Shown here: positions 27,879 through 36,956 of the stretch, piece by piece | Layout: every line of letters begins with the position of its first letter | Numbering within the stretch: position 1 is the first letter of the stretch | Assembly: GCF_001467955.1 (NCBI RefSeq) | Contig: NZ_LNYR01000012.1 | Location: 278,325-342,324 of the forward strand | From: Legionella quateirensis | GTDB taxonomy: Bacteria > Pseudomonadota > Gammaproteobacteria > Legionellales > Legionellaceae | Direction of reading: 5' to 3' | Length of the DNA: 64,000 nt | The notes under the pieces: generated by a model | Database searches by the model: none | Told to the model about the DNA's origin: nothing | The model's input: only the letters and a program-made list of their open reading frames with translations | Made by a program: the position numbers and the translations under genes

Positions 27879-29588
27879 GTGGATAAACGATGGTTTGAAC
27901 AATATCAAAATGGCGTGCCCCATGAAATTGACCCCAGTCAATATTTATCCCTAGTATCTTTATTTAAAGAATCATGTAGCCTTTATGCCAATCGTACAGC
28001 ATATACAAATCTGGGCAGTGACATTACTTATGCCCAATTGGACCACTTGACCAGGGATTTCGCGGCATACCTGCAACAACTGGGTCTACAAAAAGGCGCC
28101 CGTATTGCTATAATGATGCCTAACTTGCTTCAATATCCTGTAGCATTATTTGGAATTTTGCGCGCGGGTTTTGTTGTGGTAAATACCAACCCACTTTATA
28201 CAACGGATGAAGTGATTCACCAGATGAATGATTCTGGAGCAGAAGTAGTTATCGTTCTTGCCAATTTTGCAAAAACTATAGAAAAAGCCTTGCCTTCAAT
28301 GAATTCAGTCAAACATGTGATTGTTACTCAAATTGGCGATCTGTTCCCAACCTTTAAACGATTAATCGTTAATTTTGTTGTGAAACATATTAAAAAACTC
28401 GTTCCTGCGTACAAAATTCCTCACGCAGTCGCATTTAACTACGCCTTACTCGAAGGCAAGCAAGCAACATTGCATCATATTGATTTAAATCATGAAGATA
28501 TCGCATTCCTTCAATATACAGGAGGTACAACAGGAGTTGCAAAAGGGGCAATGCTGACACACGGAAACCTGGTAGCCAACGTATTGCAAGCTTATTCCTG
28601 GATTGCGCCTCTCGGTATTTCGGATAATGACATCATTGTTACAGCCCTCCCTCTTTATCATATATTTTCATTAACAGCGAATTGTCTGACCTTTATGAAA
28701 GTTGGTGCCAAAAACATACTTATTACCAATCCTAGAGATGTAAGTCATTTTATTGATGAAATTAAAAACTCCGGTTTTACAGCATTTACAGGTGTTAATA
28801 CTTTATATAACTCACTGTTAAATCACCCCAAATTTAAAGAAATTGATTTCAGCAAACTTAAGCTGGCCTTATCTGGGGGAATGGCGCTTCAAAAAAGCGT
28901 ATCACTTCGATGGGCAGAAATGACTAAAACACGAGTATTAGAGGCTTATGGTTTAACAGAAACAAGCCCGGCTGCAACGATGAATCCAATGTATATGGAC
29001 GGATATAATGGCAGCATCGGTTTGCCATTGCCCTCAACAGATGTATCAATCCGCGATGATAATGGCAAGGAAGTTCCAATAGGCACAAGTGGTGAGTTAT
29101 GCATCAAAGGGCCACAGGTTATGCCTGGATACTGGAAGCGTCCCGATGAAACTGCTCTGGTTTTCACTAAAGATGGTTTTTTAAAAACAGGTGATATTGC
29201 CAGAATGGATGAAGAAGGATTTATTTATCTGGTTGACAGGAAAAAAGATATGATTGTAGTCTCCGGCTTCAATGTATATCCCAATGAAGTCGAACAAGTC
29301 ATTGGCATGCATCCAGGGGTATTGGAAATTGGCGTTGTTGGAGTTGTTGATGAAGAATCAGGTGAACGGGTAAAAGCCTGCATAGTCAAAAAAGATCCCA
29401 ATTTGACAGCGGAACAAATAATCGCTCATTGCAGAGAACATTTAACCGCTTATAAAGTGCCAAAGATAGTCGAGTTTTTTAATGAACTACCCAAAACGAA
29501 TGTTGGCAAAATAATGCGAAGATCTTTAAAAGAAGGATCAATTGAAGCTGATGCACCACAAAATAAAAAACCAATAGTCACTGCTTAA
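27879..29588 (+). CDS. fadD: Long-chain-fatty-acid-CoA ligase
   Basis: Activates fatty acids to acyl-CoA with ATP. The 569-residue adenylate-forming enzyme has the P-loop-like YTGGTTGVAKGAMLTHGN, LPLYHIFSLT, the YGLTETSP motif, the TGD..RMDEEG..YLVDRKKD segment, and the C-terminal catalytic lysine in PKTNVGKIMRR. Length and motif set match FadD. Start is GTG 27879 with AGAAGGA upstream. Followed by a bidirectional terminator. Confidence 0.95.
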   Translation: MDKRWFEQYQNGVPHEIDPSQYLSLVSLFKESCSLYANRTAYTNLGSDITYAQLDHLTRDFAAYLQQLGLQKGARIAIMMPNLLQYPVALFGILRAGFVVVNTNPLYTTDEVIHQMNDSGAEVVIVLANFAKTIEKALPSMNSVKHVIVTQIGDLFPTFKRLIVNFVVKHIKKLVPAYKIPHAVAFNYALLEGKQATLHHIDLNHEDIAFLQYTGGTTGVAKGAMLTHGNLVANVLQAYSWIAPLGISDNDIIVTALPLYHIFSLTANCLTFMKVGAKNILITNPRDVSHFIDEIKNSGFTAFTGVNTLYNSLLNHPKFKEIDFSKLKLALSGGMALQKSVSLRWAEMTKTRVLEAYGLTETSPAATMNPMYMDGYNGSIGLPLPSTDVSIRDDNGKEVPIGTSGELCIKGPQVMPGYWKRPDETALVFTKDGFLKTGDIARMDEEGFIYLVDRKKDMIVVSGFNVYPNEVEQVIGMHPGVLEIGVVGVVDEESGERVKACIVKKDPNLTAEQIIAHCREHLTAYKVPKIVEFFNELPKTNVGKIMRRSLKEGSIEADAPQNKKPIVTA

Positions 29589-29618
29589 AGTATTCTTACA
29601 TTAATAGACATATTCAAT

Positions 29619-29637
29619 CGGGGCCTAGTTTGCCCCG
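29619..29637. terminator. Bidirectional terminator between fadD and the binding-protein gene
   Basis: CGGGGC (29619-29624) pairs with GCCCCG (29632-29637) across a 7-base loop. T-rich bases follow on the plus strand (GTTAATTTATT) and A/T-rich sequence on the other side. It lies between convergent stops at 29588 and 29644. Confidence 0.7.
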
Positions 29638-29643
29638 GTTAAT

Positions 29644-30381
29644 TTATTCAGGATTATCCCATTGAAAATACTTCGAATAAAGTCGAATGAACGTGCCGTC
29701 ATCCTCCATCTGCAAAATAATTTGATTGATACGATTTATTAATTCGCGATTATTTAAATTGGTCATAACCGCATAACCTGCCCCTACAGGTTTTTTACCA
29801 CCTATTAGTTTGTAAATGCCGGGATTTGTAGCAATCCAATATTTAGCTGACTCATAATCCAATATAAATGCATCAATTTCATTGTTCTGTAACCCAACAA
29901 ACATGTCATTAATCAGAGGATAAGTTACAATTGTATTGTTTCTATAATCAGAACGTACTTGATCCCCATAGGGAGTTCCTTTCCTTACCCCTATTCTTTT
30001 TCCATAAAGATCATCTGGAGTGTTAATTGTAGAATTATCATTAGAAGTAATGTATTGCGAACAACTCTCCAAATAAGGAACACTGAATAAAAACTGTTTT
30101 GTTCTTGATTTGGTTATAATCATTGATGATATCACTAAATCAACTTCTTTATTCTTAGTTGCGCTGAAGAGATCATTAAATGTGTAGGCTTTAAATTTAC
30201 AGGTCAAATTTAATCTTTTGCAAATTTCCACCATTAAATCAATATCATATCCATAATAGGCAGATTCTTGACTGGCCCATGTTTCAAATGGTGGATTAAA
30301 TTTGGAAGAACCAATGGTTATGGATTGGGAATAACAGAATAAAGATGAGATACACAATATAAATAAAACGAATGATTTCAT
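29644..30381 (-). CDS. Amino-acid ABC transporter periplasmic binding protein
   Basis: 245-residue solute-binding protein family 3. A clear signal peptide (MKSFVLFILCISSLFCYSQ) precedes IGSSKFNPPFE, GYDIDLMVEICKRLN and VDLVISSMIITKSRTKQFLFS, followed by the GKRIGVRKGTPYGDQV hinge region. Polar or basic amino acids such as arginine are typical ligands, but the substrate cannot be fixed from sequence. No permease or ATPase gene is adjacent, so it must use components encoded elsewhere. Confidence 0.9.
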   Translation of the reverse strand: MKSFVLFILCISSLFCYSQSITIGSSKFNPPFETWASQESAYYGYDIDLMVEICKRLNLTCKFKAYTFNDLFSATKNKEVDLVISSMIITKSRTKQFLFSVPYLESCSQYITSNDNSTINTPDDLYGKRIGVRKGTPYGDQVRSDYRNNTIVTYPLINDMFVGLQNNEIDAFILDYESAKYWIATNPGIYKLIGGKKPVGAGYAVMTNLNNRELINRINQIILQMEDDGTFIRLYSKYFQWDNPE

Positions 30382-30449
30382 AAGTTTTACCTTGAATAAT
30401 CAGCATTAATCACACCATAAGCATGGTATAAATTTCTATTTTTGTACAA

Positions 30450-30962
30450 TTATTTGGAATCAATAACCAATTGTTTCATGATTCGGGCTGTAGCCCCCCA
30501 AATATAATCAGTATTTGTTATAAATTCGCATGTCGTAAATTGAACACCATATCGCTCAACAGTAATTTCCTTATAATTTCGGGCAGTATGGACTAAAGAC
30601 ATAGGAATGGTGATAAGCCCTGTTACTTCATCAAAATTTAAAACATAGGGCTCTATGGATTCAATCTGACCTAACCATGGATGTATGATAATACCGGACA
30701 GAGTACGTTCATCATTTAGCTCTTTAACCAGAGTAACGCGGTCCCTTCTTATCCCAAGCTCTTCATGGAGCTCCCTTAATGCAGTATTTGAAAAATTTTG
30801 GTCATTCTCTTCCCATAAGCCACCTGGAAAACTGATTTCGCCGGGATGATTTCTTAACTGTTCGCTTCGTTTTGTTAGAATTAATGAATCAGTAGAAAGG
30901 TCATGCAAAACAATTACAGCTGAGTGTGTGGTCTCATTTTTTGAGAATTTATTTAAGTCCAT
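30450..30962 (-). CDS. Nudix hydrolase, CoA pyrophosphatase type
   Basis: A 170-residue Nudix protein. The upstream motif LILTKRSEQLRNHPGEISFP plus GG matches the NuCoA signature (LLTxRS..LR.H.G...FPGG) that marks coenzyme A diphosphatases such as NudL. The Nudix helix is ALRELHEELGI. Likely cleaves CoA or its derivatives to 4'-phosphopantetheine and 3',5'-ADP. Overlaps the end of pabB by 14 bases, so it is probably expressed from the same transcript. Symbol withheld because orthology to nudL is not certain. Confidence 0.88.
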   Translation of the reverse strand: MDLNKFSKNETTHSAVIVLHDLSTDSLILTKRSEQLRNHPGEISFPGGLWEENDQNFSNTALRELHEELGIRRDRVTLVKELNDERTLSGIIIHPWLGQIESIEPYVLNFDEVTGLITIPMSLVHTARNYKEITVERYGVQFTTCEFITNTDYIWGATARIMKQLVIDSK

Positions 30963-32271
30963 TAATTATCGCTGCAATTTTAGTATAACATTCAAGATAT
31001 TCATCTTCGCATTTGGAGTCAATAAGAATCCCGCCTCCGGCTGCTAAATGTAGAATATTATTTTTTGCGGTGATGGTACGAATAGCAATATTGGTATCGA
31101 ATCGACCATGACTTGAGAAATAGCCTATGCTGCCGCAATAAATACCTCGAGCATAGGGTTCTTGCTCATTAATTATGTTCATTGCTTCCAATTTTGGAGC
31201 GCCAGTTATTGATCCCCCAGGAAAGCATGAAAGAAAAATATCAAATGGATTCAAGTGATCCATGCAGGTAGCTTCGATGTCACTAACCAGATGATGTACG
31301 GAATTATAACTTTGTACTTCACAAAGATTAGTAACCTTCACTGAACCCGGCTTCGCAATTTTTCCCAAATCATTACGCATCAGATCGACTATCATCACAT
31401 TTTCCGCACGATTTTTTTCACAGGAAATCAGTTGATTTTTCAATTCCTCGTCAATATTAGGATCAATCGAACGAGCAATAGTGCCTTTTATTGGGGATGC
31501 TAGAATAGTCCCCTGATTATATTGGAGAAATCGCTCGGGTGAAAAACTAAGAATATCTGCTTCTTTGTTCCTTATAAAGGCAGAAAATGGAACTGGGTTT
31601 TTATTGGTAATCGTTCTATAAATTTCCCAGGAATCGCCTGAAAAATCGGCATGAAATGGTTGGGTCAAATTGACCTGATATGTTCTCCCTTCGTTCAAGT
31701 AGCTATTTATTGCAGAAAAAGAATGTTGATAATCCTCTTTTGAAACCAGCGGAATGAACTCACTGTTTAATTTAAAAAGATGTGATTTAATTGGCGGTTC
31801 GTTCCATATTTGAATGATTTCTTCAATTAGATTTTTTGTAGATGTATGACGATTGGCCGCGAATAATGTGACCTTTCTCAAATGATGATCCGTAATAATC
31901 GCCCAATCATAAAGTCCCATATCTATAAGAGGCATGTCTGACAGAGACTCTTGAGGCTTGGTTTTGATACCGTACAGCTGGGCTCCAAAATCATAAGAAA
32001 TATACCCAATTGCTCCACCTTGAAAGGGAAGATCATCGATTGATTGATGGTTTAACAAAAGTTCACGTAATTTATCTTGAGAGGAATATTTTGACGCTTG
32101 ATCAGCCCAGAAGACTACACGATCGTAGGGATAGGCACTTAAAATATCATAGCGTCCACGTGTTTTGTCGGAGCTTTCGAGCAGTACAAATCCAGGTAAA
32201 TCACAGAACTTTTTATATGAATCTTGTAAAAAAAGATGGTAATTTAGTTCCAATGACGTGAAATTACTCAA
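30949..32271 (-). CDS. pabB: Aminodeoxychorismate synthase component I
   Basis: Converts chorismate and ammonia to 4-amino-4-deoxychorismate for folate synthesis. The 440-residue protein has the chorismate-binding signatures ASPIKGTIAR, ENVMIVDLMRNDLG, SVHHLVSDIEA and FPGGSITGAPKLEAM, followed by RGIYCGSIGYFS. The PIKGT lysine marks PabB rather than TrpE. I place the start at TTG 32271, with AGGGG 6 bases upstream. That gives the typical family length and avoids a 36-residue extension that would overlap the divergent gene. Confidence 0.93.
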   Translation of the reverse strand: MSNFTSLELNYHLFLQDSYKKFCDLPGFVLLESSDKTRGRYDILSAYPYDRVVFWADQASKYSSQDKLRELLLNHQSIDDLPFQGGAIGYISYDFGAQLYGIKTKPQESLSDMPLIDMGLYDWAIITDHHLRKVTLFAANRHTSTKNLIEEIIQIWNEPPIKSHLFKLNSEFIPLVSKEDYQHSFSAINSYLNEGRTYQVNLTQPFHADFSGDSWEIYRTITNKNPVPFSAFIRNKEADILSFSPERFLQYNQGTILASPIKGTIARSIDPNIDEELKNQLISCEKNRAENVMIVDLMRNDLGKIAKPGSVKVTNLCEVQSYNSVHHLVSDIEATCMDHLNPFDIFLSCFPGGSITGAPKLEAMNIINEQEPYARGIYCGSIGYFSSHGRFDTNIAIRTITAKNNILHLAAGGGILIDSKCEDEYLECYTKIAAIINGLK

Positions 32272-32371
32272 AATAACCCCTATTAATACTATTTTTTTTG
32301 AATATATCTTTACATAAAAGTCAATAAATTGTACAGTGTTGTTTTTCATAAACCCTGATTTTATAAGCCCT

Positions 32372-34057
32372 ATGCTCATTTATTTCAATAATATTACTTA
32401 TCAAACAAAACCCATCTTATGGTCATTCCCAGACGGATCAATTTCAGCTGAATGTGTTTATAAAATTGCGGGCGAAAAAGATCCCATCGAGCACCAACTA
32501 ATCAATGTTGCTTTAGCGGGAATCGTGGGCATAGAAATTAGAGACGGTAGAGCAACTGTATCTAATGTACAAGAGTTTCGAATTCGTCATCCCTTTAATA
32601 TAGTGCTTCCGCTCGATGATCCAGGACAACATCAAATATGTCCAAGCTCAATCAGAGGTACTACATTTTATAGAGCAGGGTCGGACCAAAATCTTCCCAT
32701 GTCCTCATCATCCAGCACATCGCCCAGTACATCGCCCAGAGCAGATTTAGCACCTCCACCACCACCAAGAACGCCTAGAGTTCGATTTGCACTGACATTT
32801 ACGTCACTACTGGCACCATTCTCAGGCGAAACACTTGTATATGATGCTGATGCAGAACCGAATATACTTGCTAATAATGAAAGCAATCTAAAAAAACTAT
32901 CAACACTTGGCGTACATTCTATCGGTTCAGTCAATCTGACCATACAAGTTATAAAAAATATAAATCTGTATTTTCTGCGCCAACACCAAATCAGCATGGC
33001 GAAGAACCTTTTTGATAATGAACTGATACCTTCGATTCAAGAATTTCAAAATGGCAGGCCTCTGCCTAAGTTTGTATCAGAATATTTTGCACAGGCTGTA
33101 CGAAATATCATGGTTAATACCAGTTACAACAGTAAAGATACTGCTTTTGAAACCAATTTCATTAAGGAAGGCATACCGATCCCTATTAAATCCAACTATG
33201 AAGTTCGTGCTGTTTATGCAAGAGAAATGTTATCTTCTTTATTATTTTTTATTGATAAATCAGCCAGTTCAGAAACGGGTAACCCTGAATTAGATCTATG
33301 GCTTCAAGAATTTAAGGCACATATACATCTTGATGACGAAACAGTAAGAGAACGTTCACTTCGTCCAAAGAATTGGGAACTAATTAATAAGACGTTTGCG
33401 TCTCTGGAACAATCAATTATTTGCTCTGGTTTGATGGATCATGATTATAAACAACTTCAATTGAATGATATTGTTATTAATGGACAAGTAGACTTTAACC
33501 TGCTTGTAACAGCGATAAGGTCAATGCATGAAGGCAAATCCACACTTCATTACGCGCTTGACAAGCTTGATAGAGAATATAAATTACCCGAAGATTCTGT
33601 AATATCTCTTCCCCCTGTTTTAAAGCCATTGTCGATGATTATCTATTCCTGGTATCAAACAGCAATGACTCAATCAACTAAAGCAAAATTAAAAGAACAG
33701 GGTATTAATGAGTTGGTTGCAGATACTATCAGATTAATTCAACCTTTATTTCTTGAATCGACTAATGGAGACACTCGCACTCCTTCAGCAAAATATATAT
33801 CCCATACAATCAGACCTAATGACACCGATATGTATATTAGCTCCGCATGGAAAATGGCATTAGACAAGAAATTTATCGATAAAACGCAACACTATGGCAA
33901 AAGTCGAAAAGACAGCGTGAAACCTGACAAATTGAAACAAGAGATTATTCATGTAATTAAGGATGTATTAGCGGAGCAATTGGCTTTATTAAATAACGAG
34001 GATGAACAATCTCTAAATCAGGCCTCATCCTCCAATTCAACTTCATATTCACTCTAA
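32372..34057 (+). CDS. Hypothetical protein with Ser/Pro-rich linker; candidate effector
   Basis: 561 residues from ATG 32372 (an upstream in-frame GTG at 32336 is less likely). Residues 1-100 form a compact beta-rich domain. A low-complexity linker near 110-140 (MSSSSSTSPSTSPRAD, then a run of five prolines) separates it from a helical region of about 400 residues. The tail is Ser/Asn-rich with a short acidic patch (NNEDEQSLNQASSSNS). No signal peptide, membrane segment or known motif. The proline-rich linker is unusual for a bacterial cytosolic protein. Divergent from pabB, upstream of a repeat array. Confidence 0.72.
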   Translation: MLIYFNNITYQTKPILWSFPDGSISAECVYKIAGEKDPIEHQLINVALAGIVGIEIRDGRATVSNVQEFRIRHPFNIVLPLDDPGQHQICPSSIRGTTFYRAGSDQNLPMSSSSSTSPSTSPRADLAPPPPPRTPRVRFALTFTSLLAPFSGETLVYDADAEPNILANNESNLKKLSTLGVHSIGSVNLTIQVIKNINLYFLRQHQISMAKNLFDNELIPSIQEFQNGRPLPKFVSEYFAQAVRNIMVNTSYNSKDTAFETNFIKEGIPIPIKSNYEVRAVYAREMLSSLLFFIDKSASSETGNPELDLWLQEFKAHIHLDDETVRERSLRPKNWELINKTFASLEQSIICSGLMDHDYKQLQLNDIVINGQVDFNLLVTAIRSMHEGKSTLHYALDKLDREYKLPEDSVISLPPVLKPLSMIIYSWYQTAMTQSTKAKLKEQGINELVADTIRLIQPLFLESTNGDTRTPSAKYISHTIRPNDTDMYISSAWKMALDKKFIDKTQHYGKSRKDSVKPDKLKQEIIHVIKDVLAEQLALLNNEDEQSLNQASSSNSTSYSL

Positions 34058-34110
34058 AGTCTTAAATTCTGATTCACATCAAGAACTTTATCATCTTTAT
34101 ATCGTTGATT

Positions 34111-34813
34111 GATCTCCAAAAAACGGCACCATGCCGGTTTCAGGAGATCTCTCACTTCGTTCGAGATGACGTATCCTTACTCTAACGCACTGTCCGTCAT
34201 CCTGAACGCAGTGTAGTATCTCCAAGTGCCGGCACCATGCCAGTTTCAGGAGATCCCTTACTTCGTTAGAGATGACGTCTCCTTACTCTAACGCACTATT
34301 CGTCATCCTGAACGCAGTGAAGGATCTCCAAGTGCCGGCACCATGCCAGTTTCAGGAGATCCCTTACTTCGTTCGAGATGACGTCTCCTTACTCTAACGC
34401 ACTATCCGTCATCCTGAACGCCGTGAAGGATCTCCAAAAGCTCGCACCATGCCAGTTTCAGGAGATCTCTCACTTCGTTCGAGATGACGTATCCTTACTC
34501 TAACGCACTATCCGTCATCCTGAACGCCGTGAAGGATCTCCAAATGCTCGCACCATGCCAGTTTCAAGAGATCTCTCACTTCGTTCGAGATGACGTATCC
34601 TTACTCTAACGCACTGTCCGTCATCCTGAACGCAGTGAAGGATCTCCAAGTGCCGGCACCATGCCAGTTTCAGGAGATCTCTCACTTCGTTCGAGATAAC
34701 GTCTCCTTACTCTAACGCACTGTCCGTCATCCTGAACGCCGTGAAGGATCTCCAAAAGCTCGCACCATGCCGGATTCAGGAGAGTTCTCATTTCGTTCGA
34801 GATGACGTCACCT
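34111..34813. repeat. Seven-unit tandem array of a 106-bp palindromic repeat
   Basis: The landmark GCACCATGCC recurs at 34126, 34232, 34338, 34444, 34550, 34656 and 34762, exactly every 106 bp. Each unit holds GGAGATCTCTCACTTCGTTC and, facing it, CATCCTGAACGCAGTGAAGG...ATCTCC, which are imperfect complements able to fold into a hairpin. Units differ slightly (GTGCCGGCACC versus AGCTCGCACC). It fills the 856-bp gap before pdhA. No ORF in it is credible. Confidence 0.93.
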
Positions 34814-34913
34814 GGACTTATTAGGAAGTTACTTAATTTCAATTTAATTCACTGGTTTTTAAATCAATTTGTGAGTATTCTATGGCAACGCGTTGTTGAC
34901 AAGGAGCCATGTA

Positions 34914-35987
34914 ATGACAACAGTTGCTCAATTTGATATTACTTTCACGCAGTTTTTGAATGAGCAAGGTGAGTTAGTAGGTAAACTACCCTCCTTTGCA
35001 GAAGATCATTCCGCTTTAAAAGATTTATACAGAACAATGGTACTTACCCGTACTTTTGATAAAAAAGCAATTGCCTTACAAAGAACTGGCAAAATGGGAA
35101 CCTATGCTCCTATTAATGGTCAGGAAGCTATTTCAACGGCAATTGGCCATGCAATGAAACCCGATGATGTCTTCGTCCCCTATTATCGTGATTATGCCGC
35201 TCAGTTACAGCGTGGTGTAAAAATGTCCGAAATTCTTGCCTTTTGGGGTGGAGATGAGCGTGGTAGTAATTTTTCCGGCAATTCCCAGGACTTACCTATC
35301 TGTGTACCTATAGCCTCTCAATGCCTTCATGCTGCAGGAGTTGCCTTTGCTTTTAAATATCGAAATCAGAATCGTGTTGCTGTCGTCTGTATTGGTGAAG
35401 GCGGTACTTCTGAAGGTGACTTTTATGAAGCAATGAATGTAGCTGGTACATGGAATTTACCCGTTGTTTTTGTAGTAAATAATAACCAATGGGCCATTTC
35501 AGTTCCTCGTGACAAACAGACAAGTACTCAAACAATTGCCCAAAAAGCCATTGCTGCTGGATTTAAAGGGGTACAGATCGATGGCAATGATGTGCTCGCA
35601 ACGCGCCAAATCATCGGTGAAGCCATTGAAAAAGCGCGCCGCGGGGAAGGTCCTACTTTAATTGAAGCATTAACATACCGTCTTTGTGATCACACTACTG
35701 CTGATGATGCGACACGATATCAACCTTCAGAAGAAGTGGAGCATGCTAAACCTAAAGAACCCATAGCCCGATTCAAACATTTTCTGATGGCGCAGAAACT
35801 ATGGTCTTCAGATGAAGAGGAACAATTAGTTATGGAATGTTCCGAAAAGGTAGAACAAGCAGTTGATGAATATTTAAGTACTGCCCCTCAATCTATAGGC
35901 AGTATTTTCGATTATCACTATGCAGAGTTACCTGAATATCTTGTGGAACAACGCGCAATAGCCATGGAGGAAGCAGGTCATGCCTGA
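34914..35987 (+). CDS. pdhA: Pyruvate dehydrogenase E1 component, alpha subunit
   Basis: Thiamine-diphosphate-dependent decarboxylation of pyruvate or a related 2-oxo acid. 357 residues from ATG 34914, with GGAG upstream; a longer frame from 34893 is unlikely. The TPP motif is seen as GEGGTSEGDFYEAMN to NNNQWAIS, and the active-site region is YLV-like YRDYAAQLQRG. The C-terminal part has the loop TYRLCDHTTADDATRY, where phosphorylation sites lie in eukaryotic homologues. Heterotetrameric (alpha2beta2) type; branched-chain substrates cannot be excluded. First gene of a three-gene operon. Confidence 0.92.
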   Translation: MTTVAQFDITFTQFLNEQGELVGKLPSFAEDHSALKDLYRTMVLTRTFDKKAIALQRTGKMGTYAPINGQEAISTAIGHAMKPDDVFVPYYRDYAAQLQRGVKMSEILAFWGGDERGSNFSGNSQDLPICVPIASQCLHAAGVAFAFKYRNQNRVAVVCIGEGGTSEGDFYEAMNVAGTWNLPVVFVVNNNQWAISVPRDKQTSTQTIAQKAIAAGFKGVQIDGNDVLATRQIIGEAIEKARRGEGPTLIEALTYRLCDHTTADDATRYQPSEEVEHAKPKEPIARFKHFLMAQKLWSSDEEEQLVMECSEKVEQAVDEYLSTAPQSIGSIFDYHYAELPEYLVEQRAIAMEEAGHA

Positions 35988-36954
35988 TATAACCTTAATT
36001 GAAGCAGTAACTCAGGCTCTGGCTTATGAGTTAGCCCATGATGAAAACGTCGTCGTATTTGGTGAAGACGTGGGTAAAAACGGTGGTGTGTTCCGTGCGA
36101 CCGTTGGTTTACAAGAACGTTTTGGAGAGAAACGAGTTTTTGATACTCCTCTTGCAGAATCCATGATAGCCGGTTTGGCCATAGGAATGTCCATCCAGGG
36201 ATTAAAACCTGTAGCAGAGTTTCAATTTATGGGTTTTATATATCCTGCGATGAATCAAATCATTTCTCATGCTGCTCGTATGCGAAACAGAACTCGTGGA
36301 CGATTGCATTGTCCACTGGTATACCGAGCACCATTTGGCGGTGGTATTAGAGCACCCGAACATCATTCTGAAAGTACAGAAGCTTTATTCGCTCACATTC
36401 CTGGTTTACAAGTGGTTATTCCCTCATCTCCAAAACGTGCTTATGGATTATTGCTGGCTGCAATGCGAAACCCTGATCCCGTTATTTTTCTTGAGCCAAA
36501 ACGGATCTATCGTTTAGTCAAACAACCTGTCGCAGATGATGGACAGGCATTACCAATTGGAAAGTGTTTTACATTGCAGCAAGGTGATGATCTAACTTTG
36601 ATCAGCTGGGGTGCCAGTATGCACGAAACTCTGCAAGCAGCGAAACAATTAAGCGATGAAGGCATTTCCTGTGACGTGATTGATGTGGCGACAATCAAAC
36701 CATTAGATATTGAGACCATAATAGCTTCAGTAGAAAAAACAGGACGTTGTGTTATTGTCCATGAGGGAGCTAAAACATGTGGAGTTGGAGCTGAGATATC
36801 AGCTCAAATTATGGAACAGTGTATGGCTGATCTTCTTGCCCCGGTTCAGCGGGTCACTGGTTATGATACCGTTATGCCTTACTTCCAGCTTGAAAAACAG
36901 TACATACCAAGTGTTACACGCATTAAAAACAGTGTTATGAGCATAATGGAGTGA
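35980..36954 (+). CDS. pdhB: Pyruvate dehydrogenase E1 component, beta subunit
   Basis: The 324-residue partner of the alpha subunit. Shows ALAYELAHDENVVVFGEDVG, RVFDTPLAESMIAGLAIGMS, PLVYRAPFGGGIRAPEHHSE and the C-terminal transketolase domain (CDVIDVATIKPLD, then VIVHEGAKTCGVGAEIS). It supplies the other half of the TPP site. The start overlaps pdhA by 8 bases, with GGAGG inside pdhA serving as ribosome site. Its stop is 2 bases before the E2 ATG. Confidence 0.93.
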   Translation: MPDITLIEAVTQALAYELAHDENVVVFGEDVGKNGGVFRATVGLQERFGEKRVFDTPLAESMIAGLAIGMSIQGLKPVAEFQFMGFIYPAMNQIISHAARMRNRTRGRLHCPLVYRAPFGGGIRAPEHHSESTEALFAHIPGLQVVIPSSPKRAYGLLLAAMRNPDPVIFLEPKRIYRLVKQPVADDGQALPIGKCFTLQQGDDLTLISWGASMHETLQAAKQLSDEGISCDVIDVATIKPLDIETIIASVEKTGRCVIVHEGAKTCGVGAEISAQIMEQCMADLLAPVQRVTGYDTVMPYFQLEKQYIPSVTRIKNSVMSIME

Positions 36955-36956
36955 TA

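Noticed and set aside
34111-34813. CRISPR array
   Set aside because: The whole 106-bp unit is repeated, including what would be the spacers. There are no unique spacers and no cas genes. The same applies to the 82-bp array.
34621-34842. 73-residue minus-strand frame in the 106-bp array
   Set aside because: Same repeat translation (EILHGVQDDG pattern); no independent coding evidence.
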